Source: Verrucomicrobiaceae bacterium
GTDB lineage: Bacteria; Verrucomicrobiota; Verrucomicrobiia; Verrucomicrobiales; Verrucomicrobiaceae
Assembly (NCBI GenBank): GCA_016795365.1
Contig: JAEUHN010000046.1
Location: forward strand, 107,168 to 171,167
Reading direction: 5' to 3'
DNA length: 64,000 nucleotides
The stretch's first letter is position 1. Each line of letters starts with the position of its first letter. The position numbers and the translations under genes were made by a program. Positions 8,268 to 17,173 of this stretch are shown one piece after another. The notes under the pieces are model-generated. The model was not told where the DNA came from and did no database searches. It saw only the letters and a program-made list of their open reading frames with translations.

Positions 8268-9145
8268 GGCTCTTCCTCCTCGGTTTCGGGTTCATCTTCG
8301 ACCAGAGCCGCGATGTCTCGGGCGTGAGCTTTCAAGGTGTCCGTGCCGCGTTGCTTGTATTCCAAGTAGGTCTTCAGGTTCATGTAGGGGCGCTTCACGC
8401 CCAAAGCCTCGGCCATGTCTCGCGTCAGATAATACATCCAGTAGTCGTCATAAACTTCCTCTCCAAGCGAGGCGAAGGGGCCAGACCCGCTGACGAGTGT
8501 CGCGATGGTGTCAACGGAACCAATGTTCTTCGTGTTCCCGCTTCCAGGTCGTGCGGTGGCAATGCGGAACTTGGGTTGAGCGAAGAACTCGAAATCTTTG
8601 ATGACTGAGGGGATTCCTGCCAGATCAGAAAGCGTGAACTGCTTTCGCTCGTCCGCCACCTCGTCGCACTTGCTGTAGATCACCCCCAGCACGAAATGCG
8701 CCGCATACTGATTGTAGGAGTAGAGCGTGTTCTTGTTGCTGTCTCTGTTTCTGAAATAGCCCGTGAAGGCTCCGAGCGTCATGCCGTTCACCTTCGAGTC
8801 GCTTTCCCTGTAGGTGCTCTTGATATCGACGGCAAACCGATTGCCCGAGGCCTTGTGGGTGAAGGTCAAATCGGGATAGAAGTTCTGGTGCTGGCACAGC
8901 TCAATTTCCAAATCGTGGGTTTTGGCAAACTCGACGAACATGGGGAACAGAAGCAACTCCAGAACCTTCGAGACGATCTTGGTATCAACAGAAATGGAAT
9001 AGATGTTTTGGTAAACATCGATAAACCCTTTGATTATCCACTCTCCTTCGTCCGTGGCGACGGCCTTCGCGAACGACGAGGCGTGTGTTTGGAGATGGGT
9101 GAGGAATTGATCGGAGGTCATCTGAAGATTTGTCATGCTAGCCAT
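8264..9145 (-). CDS. EcoRV-like type II restriction endonuclease
   Basis: A 293-residue protein that aligns by eye with R.EcoRV over most of its length. The catalytic set is present: Glu63 in VLELL, Asp92 in YPDLT, and Asp107 and Lys109 in VDIKSTY. The recognition loop that reads GATATC in EcoRV is retained almost exactly as GSGNTKNIGS (201-210). The TLGAFTGYFRN and YNQYAAHFVLGVIY blocks also correspond. It is longer than EcoRV (245 residues) at both ends; the C-terminus ends in an acidic tail. Start alternatives are Met4 and Met9. The nuclease gene precedes its methyltransferase in one operon with a 4-base overlap, and no controller gene is visible. Codon use looks more AT-rich than the flanks. 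Confidence 0.92.
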   Translation of the reverse strand: MASMTNLQMTSDQFLTHLQTHASSFAKAVATDEGEWIIKGFIDVYQNIYSISVDTKIVSKVLELLLFPMFVEFAKTHDLEIELCQHQNFYPDLTFTHKASGNRFAVDIKSTYRESDSKVNGMTLGAFTGYFRNRDSNKNTLYSYNQYAAHFVLGVIYSKCDEVADERKQFTLSDLAGIPSVIKDFEFFAQPKFRIATARPGSGNTKNIGSVDTIATLVSGSGPFASLGEEVYDDYWMYYLTRDMAEALGVKRPYMNLKTYLEYKQRGTDTLKAHARDIAALVEDEPETEEEEP

Positions 9146-9198
9146 ATCCGAAGGTCATCACAAGGTTTACTCATTCTCCGACCCGATGCGGCGTGGCG

Positions 9199-9316
9199 GC
9201 GGGAGGATAGACGTCCACGTCTGTCGATGGCATGGGGCTTTCCAGCCCTCAGGCTCTTGCCGCATGGAGGCAGGAATGCCTCATGCCCCTGACAGACCAG
9301 AGGTCTATCCTCCCGC
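9199..9316. repeat. palindromic element upstream of the R-M operon
   Basis: The arms begin GCGGGAGGATAGAC at the left and end CTATCCTCCCGC at the right. Inner complementary segments include CGTCTGTC with GACAGAC and GGCATGGGG with TCATGCCCC. The ~118-bp element lies in non-coding DNA behind the nuclease start. Confidence 0.7.
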
Positions 9317-9322
9317 TTGCCG

Positions 9323-9412
9323 TATGATCCGGCGAAGGACGAGCCCTTCCCCTGGGAAGCGGAGGTGCGGGCGGCGATTGAGAAGCGGAAGGCGGAGAAG
9401 GCGGCGACGTAG
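9323..9412 (+). pseudogene. possible 3' remnant of a broken gene
   Basis: One plus-strand frame reads YDPAKDEPFPWEAEVRA and continues as AIEKRKAEKAAT before a TAG stop. That composition (charged, helix-like, with host-like codon use) resembles the true C-terminus of a protein, but no start or upstream coding sequence exists: the frame emerges directly from the palindrome ending at 9316. It may be what is left of a gene cut by the R-M insertion or by repeat expansion. The parent family is not recognised. Confidence 0.35.
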
Positions 9413-9561
9413 CTTCGAGTGTCACTCGAAGTCGCACGTCTCCACGCCTCCGCCTCGGCCTGCGGCTTCGAGGTTTACTCGACGCTGCGGGCGGAGAAAG
9501 TGGTTTCGGCTTCAGCCGAATTATTGGAACCCTGATGCGGCTAAAGCCGCAGCCACTTTCT
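9413..9561. repeat. two further palindromes in the R-M/copA spacer
   Basis: CTTCGAGTGTCACTCGAAG (9413-9431) is a near-perfect 19-bp palindrome. A 67-bp element at 9495-9561 has outer arms AGAAAGTGG and CCACTTTCT and contains two smaller hairpins, TTCGGC-TTCA-GCCGAA and GCGGCTAAAGCCGC. No coding sequence overlaps them. Confidence 0.65.
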
Positions 9562-9587
9562 GGGGAGACCCTCGACCCAAGTCACCC

Positions 9588-9781
9588 GCCGCAGAGCGGC
9601 GACCGTTGCGTAGCCCGGCCTTTCAAGGCCGGGGTCGTCCGTCCCCACGCATCCATGCGTCGCAGAGCGACGCGCGAGGGCCATCGGAGTGCTCGGGTGT
9701 CGCGCTGCGACACAGGACTCCCCAACGCACGGTTCCCCGGCCTTGAAAGGCCGGGCTACCGATCGACCGCCGCTCTGCGGC
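9588..9781. repeat. 194-bp multi-hairpin palindromic element, copy A
   Basis: The element is a mirror of small hairpins. It opens with GCCGCAGAGCGGC, then CCCGGCCTTTCAAGGCCGGG, then GTCGCAGAGCGAC. It then runs in reverse through GTGTCGCGCTGCGACAC and CCCGGCCTTGAAAGGCCGGG to GCCGCTCTGCGGC. A second copy with the same order lies at 17506-17717. The organisation resembles REP/BIME-type non-autonomous elements; no transposase of the RAYT type is in the window. Confidence 0.85.
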
Positions 9782-10011
9782 TGGGCATCCGACCTGCCTC
9801 AACGCATCCAATTGGCAACACCATGCCGTTGCCGCGCGCGATGGCTGGAAGGCCGACTCGGCCTAACTCGTGCGGATGACCTTGCCGTGCCATGACCTCA
9901 CGCGGTGGCGGACAAAAGTGTCCGCGCTCCTTTGGCGATGGAGGTTGGGACACACGAATCACCCATCATCTGCATTCGACACGCGCGGTTCCACGTTTCA
10001 GAATGCCGACC

Positions 10012-12084
10012 ATGTCCGACTGTTGCTGCCATGCGAAACCTGAGCCGAAGAAAGGCCCGGAACTTCCATCGTGCTGTGGCGAGGCGCCGGATGAGTTGCG
10101 CGATTTGATGCGGCGCTTCTGGTGGGGGCTGGGGCTGACCTTGCCGGTGTTTGTGTTTACCATGGCCGAACATCTGCCGTGGTTGCGCGGGCTGACGGGC
10201 GGGCGGGTGATGCCGGCGTGGTTGCAGATGGGGCTGGCGACACCGGTGGTCTGGTGGTGCGGATGGCCGCTGATGGTGAAGGCCTGGGAATCGCTGCGGA
10301 CGCTGAGGTTCAACATGTTCACCCTGATCGGGCTCGGCGTGCTGGCGGCCTGGGGCTACAGCGTGGCGGCCACCATCTTCCCGCATCTAGTGCCGCACGC
10401 GCTGCATCACGGAGGCGAGGTAGCGGTGTATTTCGAATCGGCCGCGGTCATCACGGTGCTGGTGCTGGTGGGGCAGGTGATGGAGGCGAGGGCGAAGCGC
10501 GCCACGGGCTCGGCCATTGAGGCGCTGATGGAATTGGCTCCGACCACGGCCTTCCGCGTGGTGGACGGTGTGGAGGAAGAGGTGTCCCTGGGCACGGTGC
10601 TGCCGGGCGATCTGCTGCGGGTGAAGCCGGCGTCCCGCGTGCCGGTGGACGGGGTGGTGATCGACGGACACAGCTACGTGGACGAGGCGATGCTGACGGG
10701 CGAGCCGATGGCGGTCGAGAAGGTGAAGGGCGCGCATGTCACCGGCGGCACGATGAACGGCGAGGGGGCTTTCCTCATGCGGGCGGAGCGTGTGGGCCGG
10801 GAGACGGTGCTGCAGCAGATCGTGCAGATGGTGGAGAACGCGCAGGCCTCGAAGGCTCCGGTGCAGCGACAGGCGGACCGGGTGGCGCGGTGGTTCGTGC
10901 CTGCGGTGGTGCTGATCGCGCTGATCACCTTCCTGCTGTGGTGGAAGCTGGGCCCGCAGCCCTCGCTCGCCTTTGGCATCATCAATGCCGTGGCCGTGCT
11001 GATCATCGCGTGCCCCTGCGCCCTCGGCCTTGCCACGCCGATGGCGGTGACCGTGGGGGTGGGTCGGGCGGCGCAACTCGGGGTGCTCGTCCGCGATGCG
11101 GCGGCGCTGGAGAAGCTGGAGAGCGCGGACCTGCTCATGATCGACAAGACGGGCACCCTAACCGAGGGCAAGCCCGCCATTGCCTTGATGCATCCGCTGC
11201 CGGGTTACAACGCCAAGGACCTCCTCACCTGGGCGGCCTCGCTGGAGGTGAACAGCGAGCATCCGCTGGCGAAGGCGCTCATTGCGGGCGCGTTGGAGCG
11301 GCAACTGCGGCTGCCCACCTGCGAGCAATTCATCGCCGTGCCGGGCGAGGGCGTGGCGGGGATGGTGCAGGGCAAGGAGATCGCCGTGGGCCAACGGGCG
11401 CTGATGGAGCGCGCGAAGGTGAAGCTGCCGGACGAACTGATGGAGAAGGTGCAACGTCTGCAATCGAAGAGCGGGCACACGGTCATCTTTATCGCGGTCG
11501 AGGGCGAGGTGGCCGGGCTCTTCGCGGTGGCTGACCGCCTGAAGCAAACCACTCGTGAGGCGGTGGATCAACTCCACGCGATGGGGCTGAAGATTGCGAT
11601 CATCACTGGCGATCATGCCAATGTGGCAGCGACGGTCGCGGCGGAGCTGGGCATTGACGAAGTCCACGCCAGCCTGAAGCCTGATGAAAAACTGGTCCAG
11701 GTGTATCAAGCGCGTGAGGCCGGTCGCAAGGTGATCGTGGCCGGCGATGGCATCAATGACGCGCCAGCGCTCGCCGCCTCGTATGTGGGCATCGCGATGG
11801 GCACGGGCACGGACGTGGCGATGCAAAGCGCCGACGTCACGCTGCTTCGCGGGGACCTCCGTGGGATTGCTCGTGCTCTGACGCTGAGTCGCTCCACGAT
11901 GAAAATCATCCGCCAGAACCTGTGGTTCGCCTTCCTTTACAACGGCCTCGGCATCCCGCTCGCGGCGGGCATCTTGTATCCGCTCTTTGGCTGGTTGCTG
12001 AGTCCGATGGTCGCCAGCGTGGCGATGTCCCTGAGCAGCATCTCGGTGATTCTGAATTCGTTGCGACTGCGGTGGGTGAAGTGA
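10012..12084 (+). CDS. copA: copper-transporting P1B-type ATPase
   Basis: A 690-residue heavy-metal P-type ATPase that exports Cu(I) at the cost of ATP. Visible motifs are the membrane CPC (Cys334-Pro-Cys336), the phosphorylation site DKTGTLT (Asp378), SEHPLAKAL of the nucleotide domain, TGD and GDGINDAPAL. The last two helices carry N-x6-YN-x4-P (NLWFAFLYNGLGIP) and MSLSSISVILN, the Cu(I) signatures of the P1B-1 group. Instead of a canonical HMA domain the N-terminus has a short Cys/His-rich stretch (CCCHAKP...PSCC). An in-frame upstream extension exists but would run through a palindromic GCGGACAAAAGTGTCCGC sequence, so the start is placed at MSDCCC (10012; 10003 is also possible). No regulator or chaperone adjoins. 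Confidence 0.92.
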   Translation: MSDCCCHAKPEPKKGPELPSCCGEAPDELRDLMRRFWWGLGLTLPVFVFTMAEHLPWLRGLTGGRVMPAWLQMGLATPVVWWCGWPLMVKAWESLRTLRFNMFTLIGLGVLAAWGYSVAATIFPHLVPHALHHGGEVAVYFESAAVITVLVLVGQVMEARAKRATGSAIEALMELAPTTAFRVVDGVEEEVSLGTVLPGDLLRVKPASRVPVDGVVIDGHSYVDEAMLTGEPMAVEKVKGAHVTGGTMNGEGAFLMRAERVGRETVLQQIVQMVENAQASKAPVQRQADRVARWFVPAVVLIALITFLLWWKLGPQPSLAFGIINAVAVLIIACPCALGLATPMAVTVGVGRAAQLGVLVRDAAALEKLESADLLMIDKTGTLTEGKPAIALMHPLPGYNAKDLLTWAASLEVNSEHPLAKALIAGALERQLRLPTCEQFIAVPGEGVAGMVQGKEIAVGQRALMERAKVKLPDELMEKVQRLQSKSGHTVIFIAVEGEVAGLFAVADRLKQTTREAVDQLHAMGLKIAIITGDHANVAATVAAELGIDEVHASLKPDEKLVQVYQAREAGRKVIVAGDGINDAPALAASYVGIAMGTGTDVAMQSADVTLLRGDLRGIARALTLSRSTMKIIRQNLWFAFLYNGLGIPLAAGILYPLFGWLLSPMVASVAMSLSSISVILNSLRLRWVK

Positions 12085-12085
12085 G

Positions 12086-12141
12086 ATGACGAATGACGAA
12101 TGACGAATGACGAATGACGAATGACGAATGACGAATGACGA
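12086..12141 (+). repeat. 7-bp tandem repeat, 8 copies
   Basis: ATGACGA is repeated eight times without variation, starting two bases after the copA stop codon. The 7-bp unit and perfect identity point to slipped-strand expansion. The rest of the spacer to 12273 is pyrimidine-rich and shows nothing recognisable. Confidence 0.95.
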
Positions 12142-12273
12142 ACTGAGCGGGCGGCTCTCCTCATCTCGACATCTCTACTTCTCCACGTCTCGACTTTTCC
12201 CCTCTCCACCTCCCCGCCGCCCAGACTCTGCGGGGAAAGAGCCAGCGTCCGGCACCCGTATTTTCGGGCCTCC

Positions 12274-14910
12274 ATGCGTCTCACGATTGTTTCTCTCGCC
12301 ACCCTGCTGCCTTGTTCGCTCATGGCGGTGCCCACGTTTGAGAAGGACATCCGTCCGATCCTCAAGACGCACTGCTTTCATTGCCATGGCGAAGACAATG
12401 AAACGAAAGGGGGACTGGACGTGCGGCTCGCGCGCTTCATCCTCAAGGGTGGCGAGCACGGACCTGCGATCGTGCCAGGCAAGCCGGAGTCGAGTCGCCT
12501 GCTGGACTATGTGAAGCAGGGCAAGATGCCCAAAGGCAAGGCGCGGCTGCCGGACAAGGATCTCAAGACTTTGGAGCAATGGATTGCCGACGGCGCGAAG
12601 ACGGCCCGGCCCGAGCCCGAGAAGCTGGGACCCGAGTTCGCCTTCACGGATGAAGAGCGCTCGTGGTGGGCATTGCAGCCGATCAAGAAGCCCGCCGTGC
12701 CGATGGTGAAAACGGAGGTCGGGACACCGATCGATTCGTTCATCGCGGCCAAGCTTACCGCGAACAAGCTGGGCTTCAGCGAGCCTGCGGACGCGGTCAC
12801 CTTCATTCGCCGCGCCACCTTTGATTTGACCGGGCTGCCACCCGCACCCGAGGACGTGGACGCGTTCGTGAAGGACTCCATCCAGAATCCGAAGTCGAGC
12901 GTGCAGCATCTCATCGAGCGCCTGCTCTCGTCGCCAGCGTATGGCGAGCGTTGGGGGCGTCACTGGCTCGATGTGGCGGGCTACTCGGACAGCGAGGGCT
13001 ACACGGACAAGGACCTGGAGCGAAAGCACGCGTGGAAGTATCGCGACTACGTGGTGAAGGCGTTCAACAATGACAAGCCTTTCGATCAATTCATCCGCGA
13101 GCAACTCGCGGGCGACGAGATGGTGCCGCAGCCATTCAAGAACCTGAGCGCTTCCGACATCGAGAAGCTAACGGCCACGGGCTTCCTCCGCATGGCCGCC
13201 GATGGCACGGCTTCCATGAATGACACGGTGGCCAAGAACGCGACCGTGGCCGACACGATCAAGATCATCGGTGCCTCGCTCTATGGCATGACGATCGCCT
13301 GCGCGCAGTGCCACGATCATCGCTACGATCCCATCACGCAGGAGGACTACTACCGGCTGCGTGCAGTCTTCGAGCCGGGCTTCGACACGAAAAACTGGCG
13401 CACGCCTCCCTCGCGTCTGGTGTCGCTGCTGACCGACGCCGAACGTGCCGAGTCGGCCAAAATCGAAGTCGAAGCCAAGAAGCTCGACGCTGCCCGCGAC
13501 AAGAAGCAGGAAGAGTTCATCACCGAGGTGCTGGAGAAGGAATTGCTCAAGGCCGATGCCGCGGTGCGCGATGATCTGCGCAAGGCCTACCGCACGGTGG
13601 CGGCTAAACGCACGCCCGATCAGGTGAAGCTGCTCAAGGCCTGGCCGCGCGTGAATCAGCTCAGTGGTGGCTCCTTGTATCTCTATGATTCGACTTACAA
13701 GACCAAGCACGCGGACGAACTGAAAACGATGGCCGCCGAGGCCGCCAAGGTGCGTGCGACCAAGCCTGTGGAGGAGTTTGTCCAGGCCTTCACCGAATTG
13801 CCGAAGGCGAAGGAGGCGGTGCCTGCGACCTTCCTTTTCCATCGCGGTGATCCTGAGCAGCCGAAAAGCAAGGTGCTGCCCGGAGACCTCTCGGTGCTCG
13901 CCGGTCAGCGAAAGGTGGAGGTGCCGGAGAAGAATCCTGCGCTGCCTTCCAGCGGACGGCGGCTGGCCTTTGCACAGTCGATCACCGACGGCCGGCATCC
14001 GCTGCTCGCTCGCGTGATGGTGAACCGCGTGTGGATGCACCACTTCGGCAAAGGAATCGTGGCGAGCGCCGGAGACTTCGGGAAGCTCGGCGAACTGCCC
14101 TCGCACCCCGAGTTGCTCGACTGGCTGGCTTCGGAGTTCATGCAGAACGGCTGGAGCGTGAAGCATCTGCATCGCCTGATCATGAACTCGCGCACCTACG
14201 CGCAGACCAGCAAGCGCGATCCTGAGCGCGAGCGCATCGACCCTGACAACCGGCTTCTCAGTCGCATGAACGTGCAGCGTCTGGAGGCGGAGACTTTGCG
14301 TGATTCGTTCCTCGCCGTGTCTGGTAAGATCAATCCCAAGCTAGGCGGACCACCGGTGCCGGTGATGCACAATGAAGAAGGTCAGGTCGTGCTCGGCAAC
14401 GACACCACTGACACCGCCGGGCGTCAGACGGGCAAATACATTCCGCTCAATGGCGAGGAGTATCGCCGCAGTGTGTATGTGCAGTCGCGCCGGTCCATGC
14501 CGCTGGAGATGTTCGCCGCCTTCGATGCGCCCGCGATGACCGATGCGATGTGCAGCGTGCGTCCGGTGACCACTGTGAGTCCGCAGAGCCTGCTGTTGAT
14601 GAACAATGCCTACATGCGCGAGCACGCCCAGGACTTCGCGCAGCGTCTGATCACGGAGTGCGGAACGGACCTCGACAAGCAGGTGCGCCGTGCGTGGAAG
14701 ATCTGCTACAGCCGCGAGCCGAGCATGGCCGATGTGCAGGACGGGATCGACTTCGTCAAAGCGCAGACTGAGCACTACAAAACGAATCCTGCGAAGCTCG
14801 AGCATGTCGTGGCTCCGGCGGAAAAAGCGAATGCTCCGGCGGAGTTGCTCGGACTCGCGGCACTGTGCCACGCGCTCATGAGCGGCAATGCGTTCTTGTA
14901 TGTGGACTGA
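12274..14910 (+). CDS. secreted PSCyt1/DUF1549/DUF1553 cytochrome protein
   Basis: An 878-residue protein with a signal peptide (MRLTIVSLATLLPCSLMA). PSCyt1 follows, with a CxxCH heme motif (CFHCHG) and VPGKPESSRLLDYV. DUF1549 (PSCyt2) starts around IDSFIAAKL, with RRATFDLTGLPPAPEDV, AYGERWGRHWLD and CAQCHDHRYDPITQ, which adds a second CxxCH. DUF1553 (PSD1) covers the last ~350 residues (MVNRVWMHHFGKGIV, SRTYAQTS, YRRSVYVQSRRSMPLEMFAAFD, LLLMNN). These proteins are abundant and secreted in PVC bacteria; a redox or polysaccharide-linked role is suspected but unproven. The usual DUF1501 partner is absent here; recR follows. Confidence 0.92.
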   Translation: MRLTIVSLATLLPCSLMAVPTFEKDIRPILKTHCFHCHGEDNETKGGLDVRLARFILKGGEHGPAIVPGKPESSRLLDYVKQGKMPKGKARLPDKDLKTLEQWIADGAKTARPEPEKLGPEFAFTDEERSWWALQPIKKPAVPMVKTEVGTPIDSFIAAKLTANKLGFSEPADAVTFIRRATFDLTGLPPAPEDVDAFVKDSIQNPKSSVQHLIERLLSSPAYGERWGRHWLDVAGYSDSEGYTDKDLERKHAWKYRDYVVKAFNNDKPFDQFIREQLAGDEMVPQPFKNLSASDIEKLTATGFLRMAADGTASMNDTVAKNATVADTIKIIGASLYGMTIACAQCHDHRYDPITQEDYYRLRAVFEPGFDTKNWRTPPSRLVSLLTDAERAESAKIEVEAKKLDAARDKKQEEFITEVLEKELLKADAAVRDDLRKAYRTVAAKRTPDQVKLLKAWPRVNQLSGGSLYLYDSTYKTKHADELKTMAAEAAKVRATKPVEEFVQAFTELPKAKEAVPATFLFHRGDPEQPKSKVLPGDLSVLAGQRKVEVPEKNPALPSSGRRLAFAQSITDGRHPLLARVMVNRVWMHHFGKGIVASAGDFGKLGELPSHPELLDWLASEFMQNGWSVKHLHRLIMNSRTYAQTSKRDPERERIDPDNRLLSRMNVQRLEAETLRDSFLAVSGKINPKLGGPPVPVMHNEEGQVVLGNDTTDTAGRQTGKYIPLNGEEYRRSVYVQSRRSMPLEMFAAFDAPAMTDAMCSVRPVTTVSPQSLLLMNNAYMREHAQDFAQRLITECGTDLDKQVRRAWKICYSREPSMADVQDGIDFVKAQTEHYKTNPAKLEHVVAPAEKANAPAELLGLAALCHALMSGNAFLYVD

Positions 14911-14973
14911 GGCGCTGACCAAGACGGTCGTCGAACCAGTTTACGATCAGAAAGCCCGTTCTAGGGTGCGCGC

Positions 14974-15582
14974 ATGTCTCTCAACTATCCGGCCCCGATC
15001 CAGCGACTCATCGTGCAGCTCAAGAGCCTGCCGGGAGTAGGTCCACGCAGCGCGGAGCGCATGGCCCTCTGGCTGCTGAGTGCCGGACGCGAGCGTGGTG
15101 GACTGCTGGCGGATGCCTTGCGCGCCATCGAGACGGAGGTGGTGATGTGCGAGGACTGCGGCTTTTACAATGAGGCGGGCCAGGCCTGCTTGCTGTGCTC
15201 GAATGACAAGCGGCAGCGCCACATCGTCTGCGTGGTGGAGCAGGCCGCCGATGTGCTGCGCCTGGAGCGCTCGCGAGCTTACCAAGGGCAATATCATGTG
15301 CTCGGTGGCAAGCTCTCGCCGCTGGACAATGTGACGCCCGAGGACCTGCGCATGGACTCACTCGAACGTCGCGTGGCGGAACTCCCTGCCAGCGAGGTGA
15401 TTCTGGCCCTGGGCTCTGATGTGGAAGGCGAAGCCACGGCAAACTACATCGCTGATCTGGTGCGGCCATTGGGGGTCGCCGTGACCAAGCTGGCTCAGGG
15501 TATGCCAGCAGGTGGAGGACTCGATCACGTCGATGAACTCACGCTGCATCACGCGCTGCAAGGGCGCCGTGCGATGTCGTGA
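14974..15582 (+). CDS. recR: recombination mediator protein RecR
   Basis: A 202-residue RecR of normal length, which acts with RecF/RecO to load RecA on gapped DNA. The N-terminal helix-hairpin-helix reads LKSLPGVGPRSAERMA. A four-cysteine zinc finger uses Cys59, Cys62, Cys72 and Cys75. The Toprim domain follows, with VVEQAADVLRLE and ALGSDVEGEATANYI. The gene stands alone: dnaX and the YbaB-like gene that often precede recR are not adjacent. It converges on prfC with only four bases between the stops. Confidence 0.95.
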   Translation: MSLNYPAPIQRLIVQLKSLPGVGPRSAERMALWLLSAGRERGGLLADALRAIETEVVMCEDCGFYNEAGQACLLCSNDKRQRHIVCVVEQAADVLRLERSRAYQGQYHVLGGKLSPLDNVTPEDLRMDSLERRVAELPASEVILALGSDVEGEATANYIADLVRPLGVAVTKLAQGMPAGGGLDHVDELTLHHALQGRRAMS

Positions 15583-15586
15583 GTGC

Positions 15587-17173
15587 TTACTCGGGGAGTT
15601 CGAGCAGCTGCACGTCGGGATTGCGCTGCTCGAAGTAGCGTTGAGCCCAGTCAGAATCGAAGAGGATCACCCAGCGATTCTCCGCATCCTGGGCCATCGT
15701 CATGCCACTGCCCATGGCGACGCCATCGGGAATCGTGATGCTCTCGGGCGCTTTCAGCCAGCGGAGCTTGGTCCAGGGAGCAGTCTCAAGTCGGCTCTCC
15801 GCATTGTATTCGGACTCCAGACGATACTGCACCACTTCAAACTGGAGCGGACCCACCGCGCCTAACAAAGGTGTGCGGGTCATGCTGCCGGGCATGAGGA
15901 ATTGCTGAATGACGCCCTCGGCCAGCAGCTGGTCGAGACCTTCACGGAAGCGTTTGTATTTCGCGGTGCTCGGGTTGTGCAGGTAGGCAAAGACTTCCGG
16001 CGGGAAGCGCGGAATCTCATCATACTTCACCGGGCCGATGGTGCTGAGCGTGTCGCCGATGGCGAAGTCTTGATTGCCCACGAGGCCCACCACATCGCCA
16101 GCCCAGGCTTCGTTCACCGTGTCGCGATCCTGGCCGAAGAGCTTCTGCGAGTTCGCCATGCGCATGGGCTTGCCCGTGCGGCTGTTCACCGCTTGCATGT
16201 CGCGCTCGAACTTGCCATTCACGATGCGGAGGAAGGCCATGCGATCGCGGTGCCGCGGATCCATGTTCGCCTGGATCTTGAACACAAAGCCGGTGAAGCC
16301 GGGCGTGGTCGGCTCGATCATCTGGTCGCCTGCGATGCGCGGTCGGGGCGGGGGAGCCATCTCCAGGAAGCCATCGAGGAGGAGCTGCACACCGAAGTTG
16401 TTGCTCGCACTGCCGAAGAACACGGGCGTGAGCTGTCCGTTGTCGATGGCGCGACGATCATAGGCGTGGCCGGCGCCGTCGAGCATTTCGAGTTCCAGCA
16501 TCGCTTGTTCGAGAGCCTCGGGCACCGTGTGCTCGCGCACGAAATCATCGCCCAGTCCGGTGACCTGCTCAGGCGCGCGGAAGGTGCCGTGCGCGGTGCG
16601 TTCGAAGAGATGGACTTCCTTTTTCCGACGATCAAACACGCCACGGAACTGCTGCCCGAGGCCGAGCGGCCAGTTGAGCGCGCAGGCACCGATGCCGAGC
16701 ACGGTCTCCAGCTCATCGAGCAGCGTGAGCGGCTCGCGCGCGGGACGGTCCAGCTTGTTCATGAAGGTGAAGATCGGCACGCCACGACGACGGCAGACTT
16801 CGAAGAGCTTGCGCGTCTGGCTCTCAATCCCTTTACCGGCGTCGATCACCATGATCGCGGCATCGACGGCGGTGAGCACGCGGTAGGTATCTTCGCTGAA
16901 GTCCTTGTGCCCCGGCGTGTCCAGAAGGTTCACGACGCAGTCCTTGTATTCGAACTGCAGCACCGTCGAGCTGACCGAGATGCCGCGCTGCTTCTCGAGT
17001 TCCATCCAGTCGGAGGTGGTCGAGCGCTGGTTCTTGCGCGCGGTGACGGAGCCTGCGAGCGCGATGGCACCACCGTAGAGCAGGAGCTTTTCCGTGAGCG
17101 TGGTCTTGCCAGCATCCGGGTGGGAAATGATGGCAAAGGTGCGGCGGCGATTGATCTCTTGCTCTGGCGTCAT
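15587..17173 (-). CDS. prfC: peptide chain release factor 3
   Basis: A 528-residue translational GTPase that recycles RF1/RF2 after peptide release. The start is placed at MTPEQEINRRRTFAIISHPDAGKT because this matches the usual RF3 N-terminus and length; a longer in-frame extension to 17272 has no family support. G1 is HPDAGKTT, G3 DTPGHKDF, G4 NKLD. The switch region has QRGISVSST. The C-terminal domain ends with WVILFDSDWAQRYFEQRNPDVQLLELPE. The gene converges with recR. Confidence 0.95.
   Translation of the reverse strand: MTPEQEINRRRTFAIISHPDAGKTTLTEKLLLYGGAIALAGSVTARKNQRSTTSDWMELEKQRGISVSSTVLQFEYKDCVVNLLDTPGHKDFSEDTYRVLTAVDAAIMVIDAGKGIESQTRKLFEVCRRRGVPIFTFMNKLDRPAREPLTLLDELETVLGIGACALNWPLGLGQQFRGVFDRRKKEVHLFERTAHGTFRAPEQVTGLGDDFVREHTVPEALEQAMLELEMLDGAGHAYDRRAIDNGQLTPVFFGSASNNFGVQLLLDGFLEMAPPPRPRIAGDQMIEPTTPGFTGFVFKIQANMDPRHRDRMAFLRIVNGKFERDMQAVNSRTGKPMRMANSQKLFGQDRDTVNEAWAGDVVGLVGNQDFAIGDTLSTIGPVKYDEIPRFPPEVFAYLHNPSTAKYKRFREGLDQLLAEGVIQQFLMPGSMTRTPLLGAVGPLQFEVVQYRLESEYNAESRLETAPWTKLRWLKAPESITIPDGVAMGSGMTMAQDAENRWVILFDSDWAQRYFEQRNPDVQLLELPE

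Noticed and set aside
9588..9781. CRISPR array or tRNA cluster
   Set aside because: The hairpins are mirrored, not direct repeats with unique spacers, and they do not fold as tRNAs.
9135..9879. Several 60-200-codon frames across the palindrome cluster
   Set aside because: They are generated by GC-rich repeats; their residues are Arg/Pro/Ser-rich in the way non-coding GC-rich DNA reads. Only the 9323-9412 stub looked protein-like.
9892..10011. N-terminal extension of copA
   Set aside because: The added 40 residues run through a palindromic GCGGACAAAAGTGTCCGC sequence, have no similarity to metal-binding domains and lack a ribosome site; MSDCCC is the better start.
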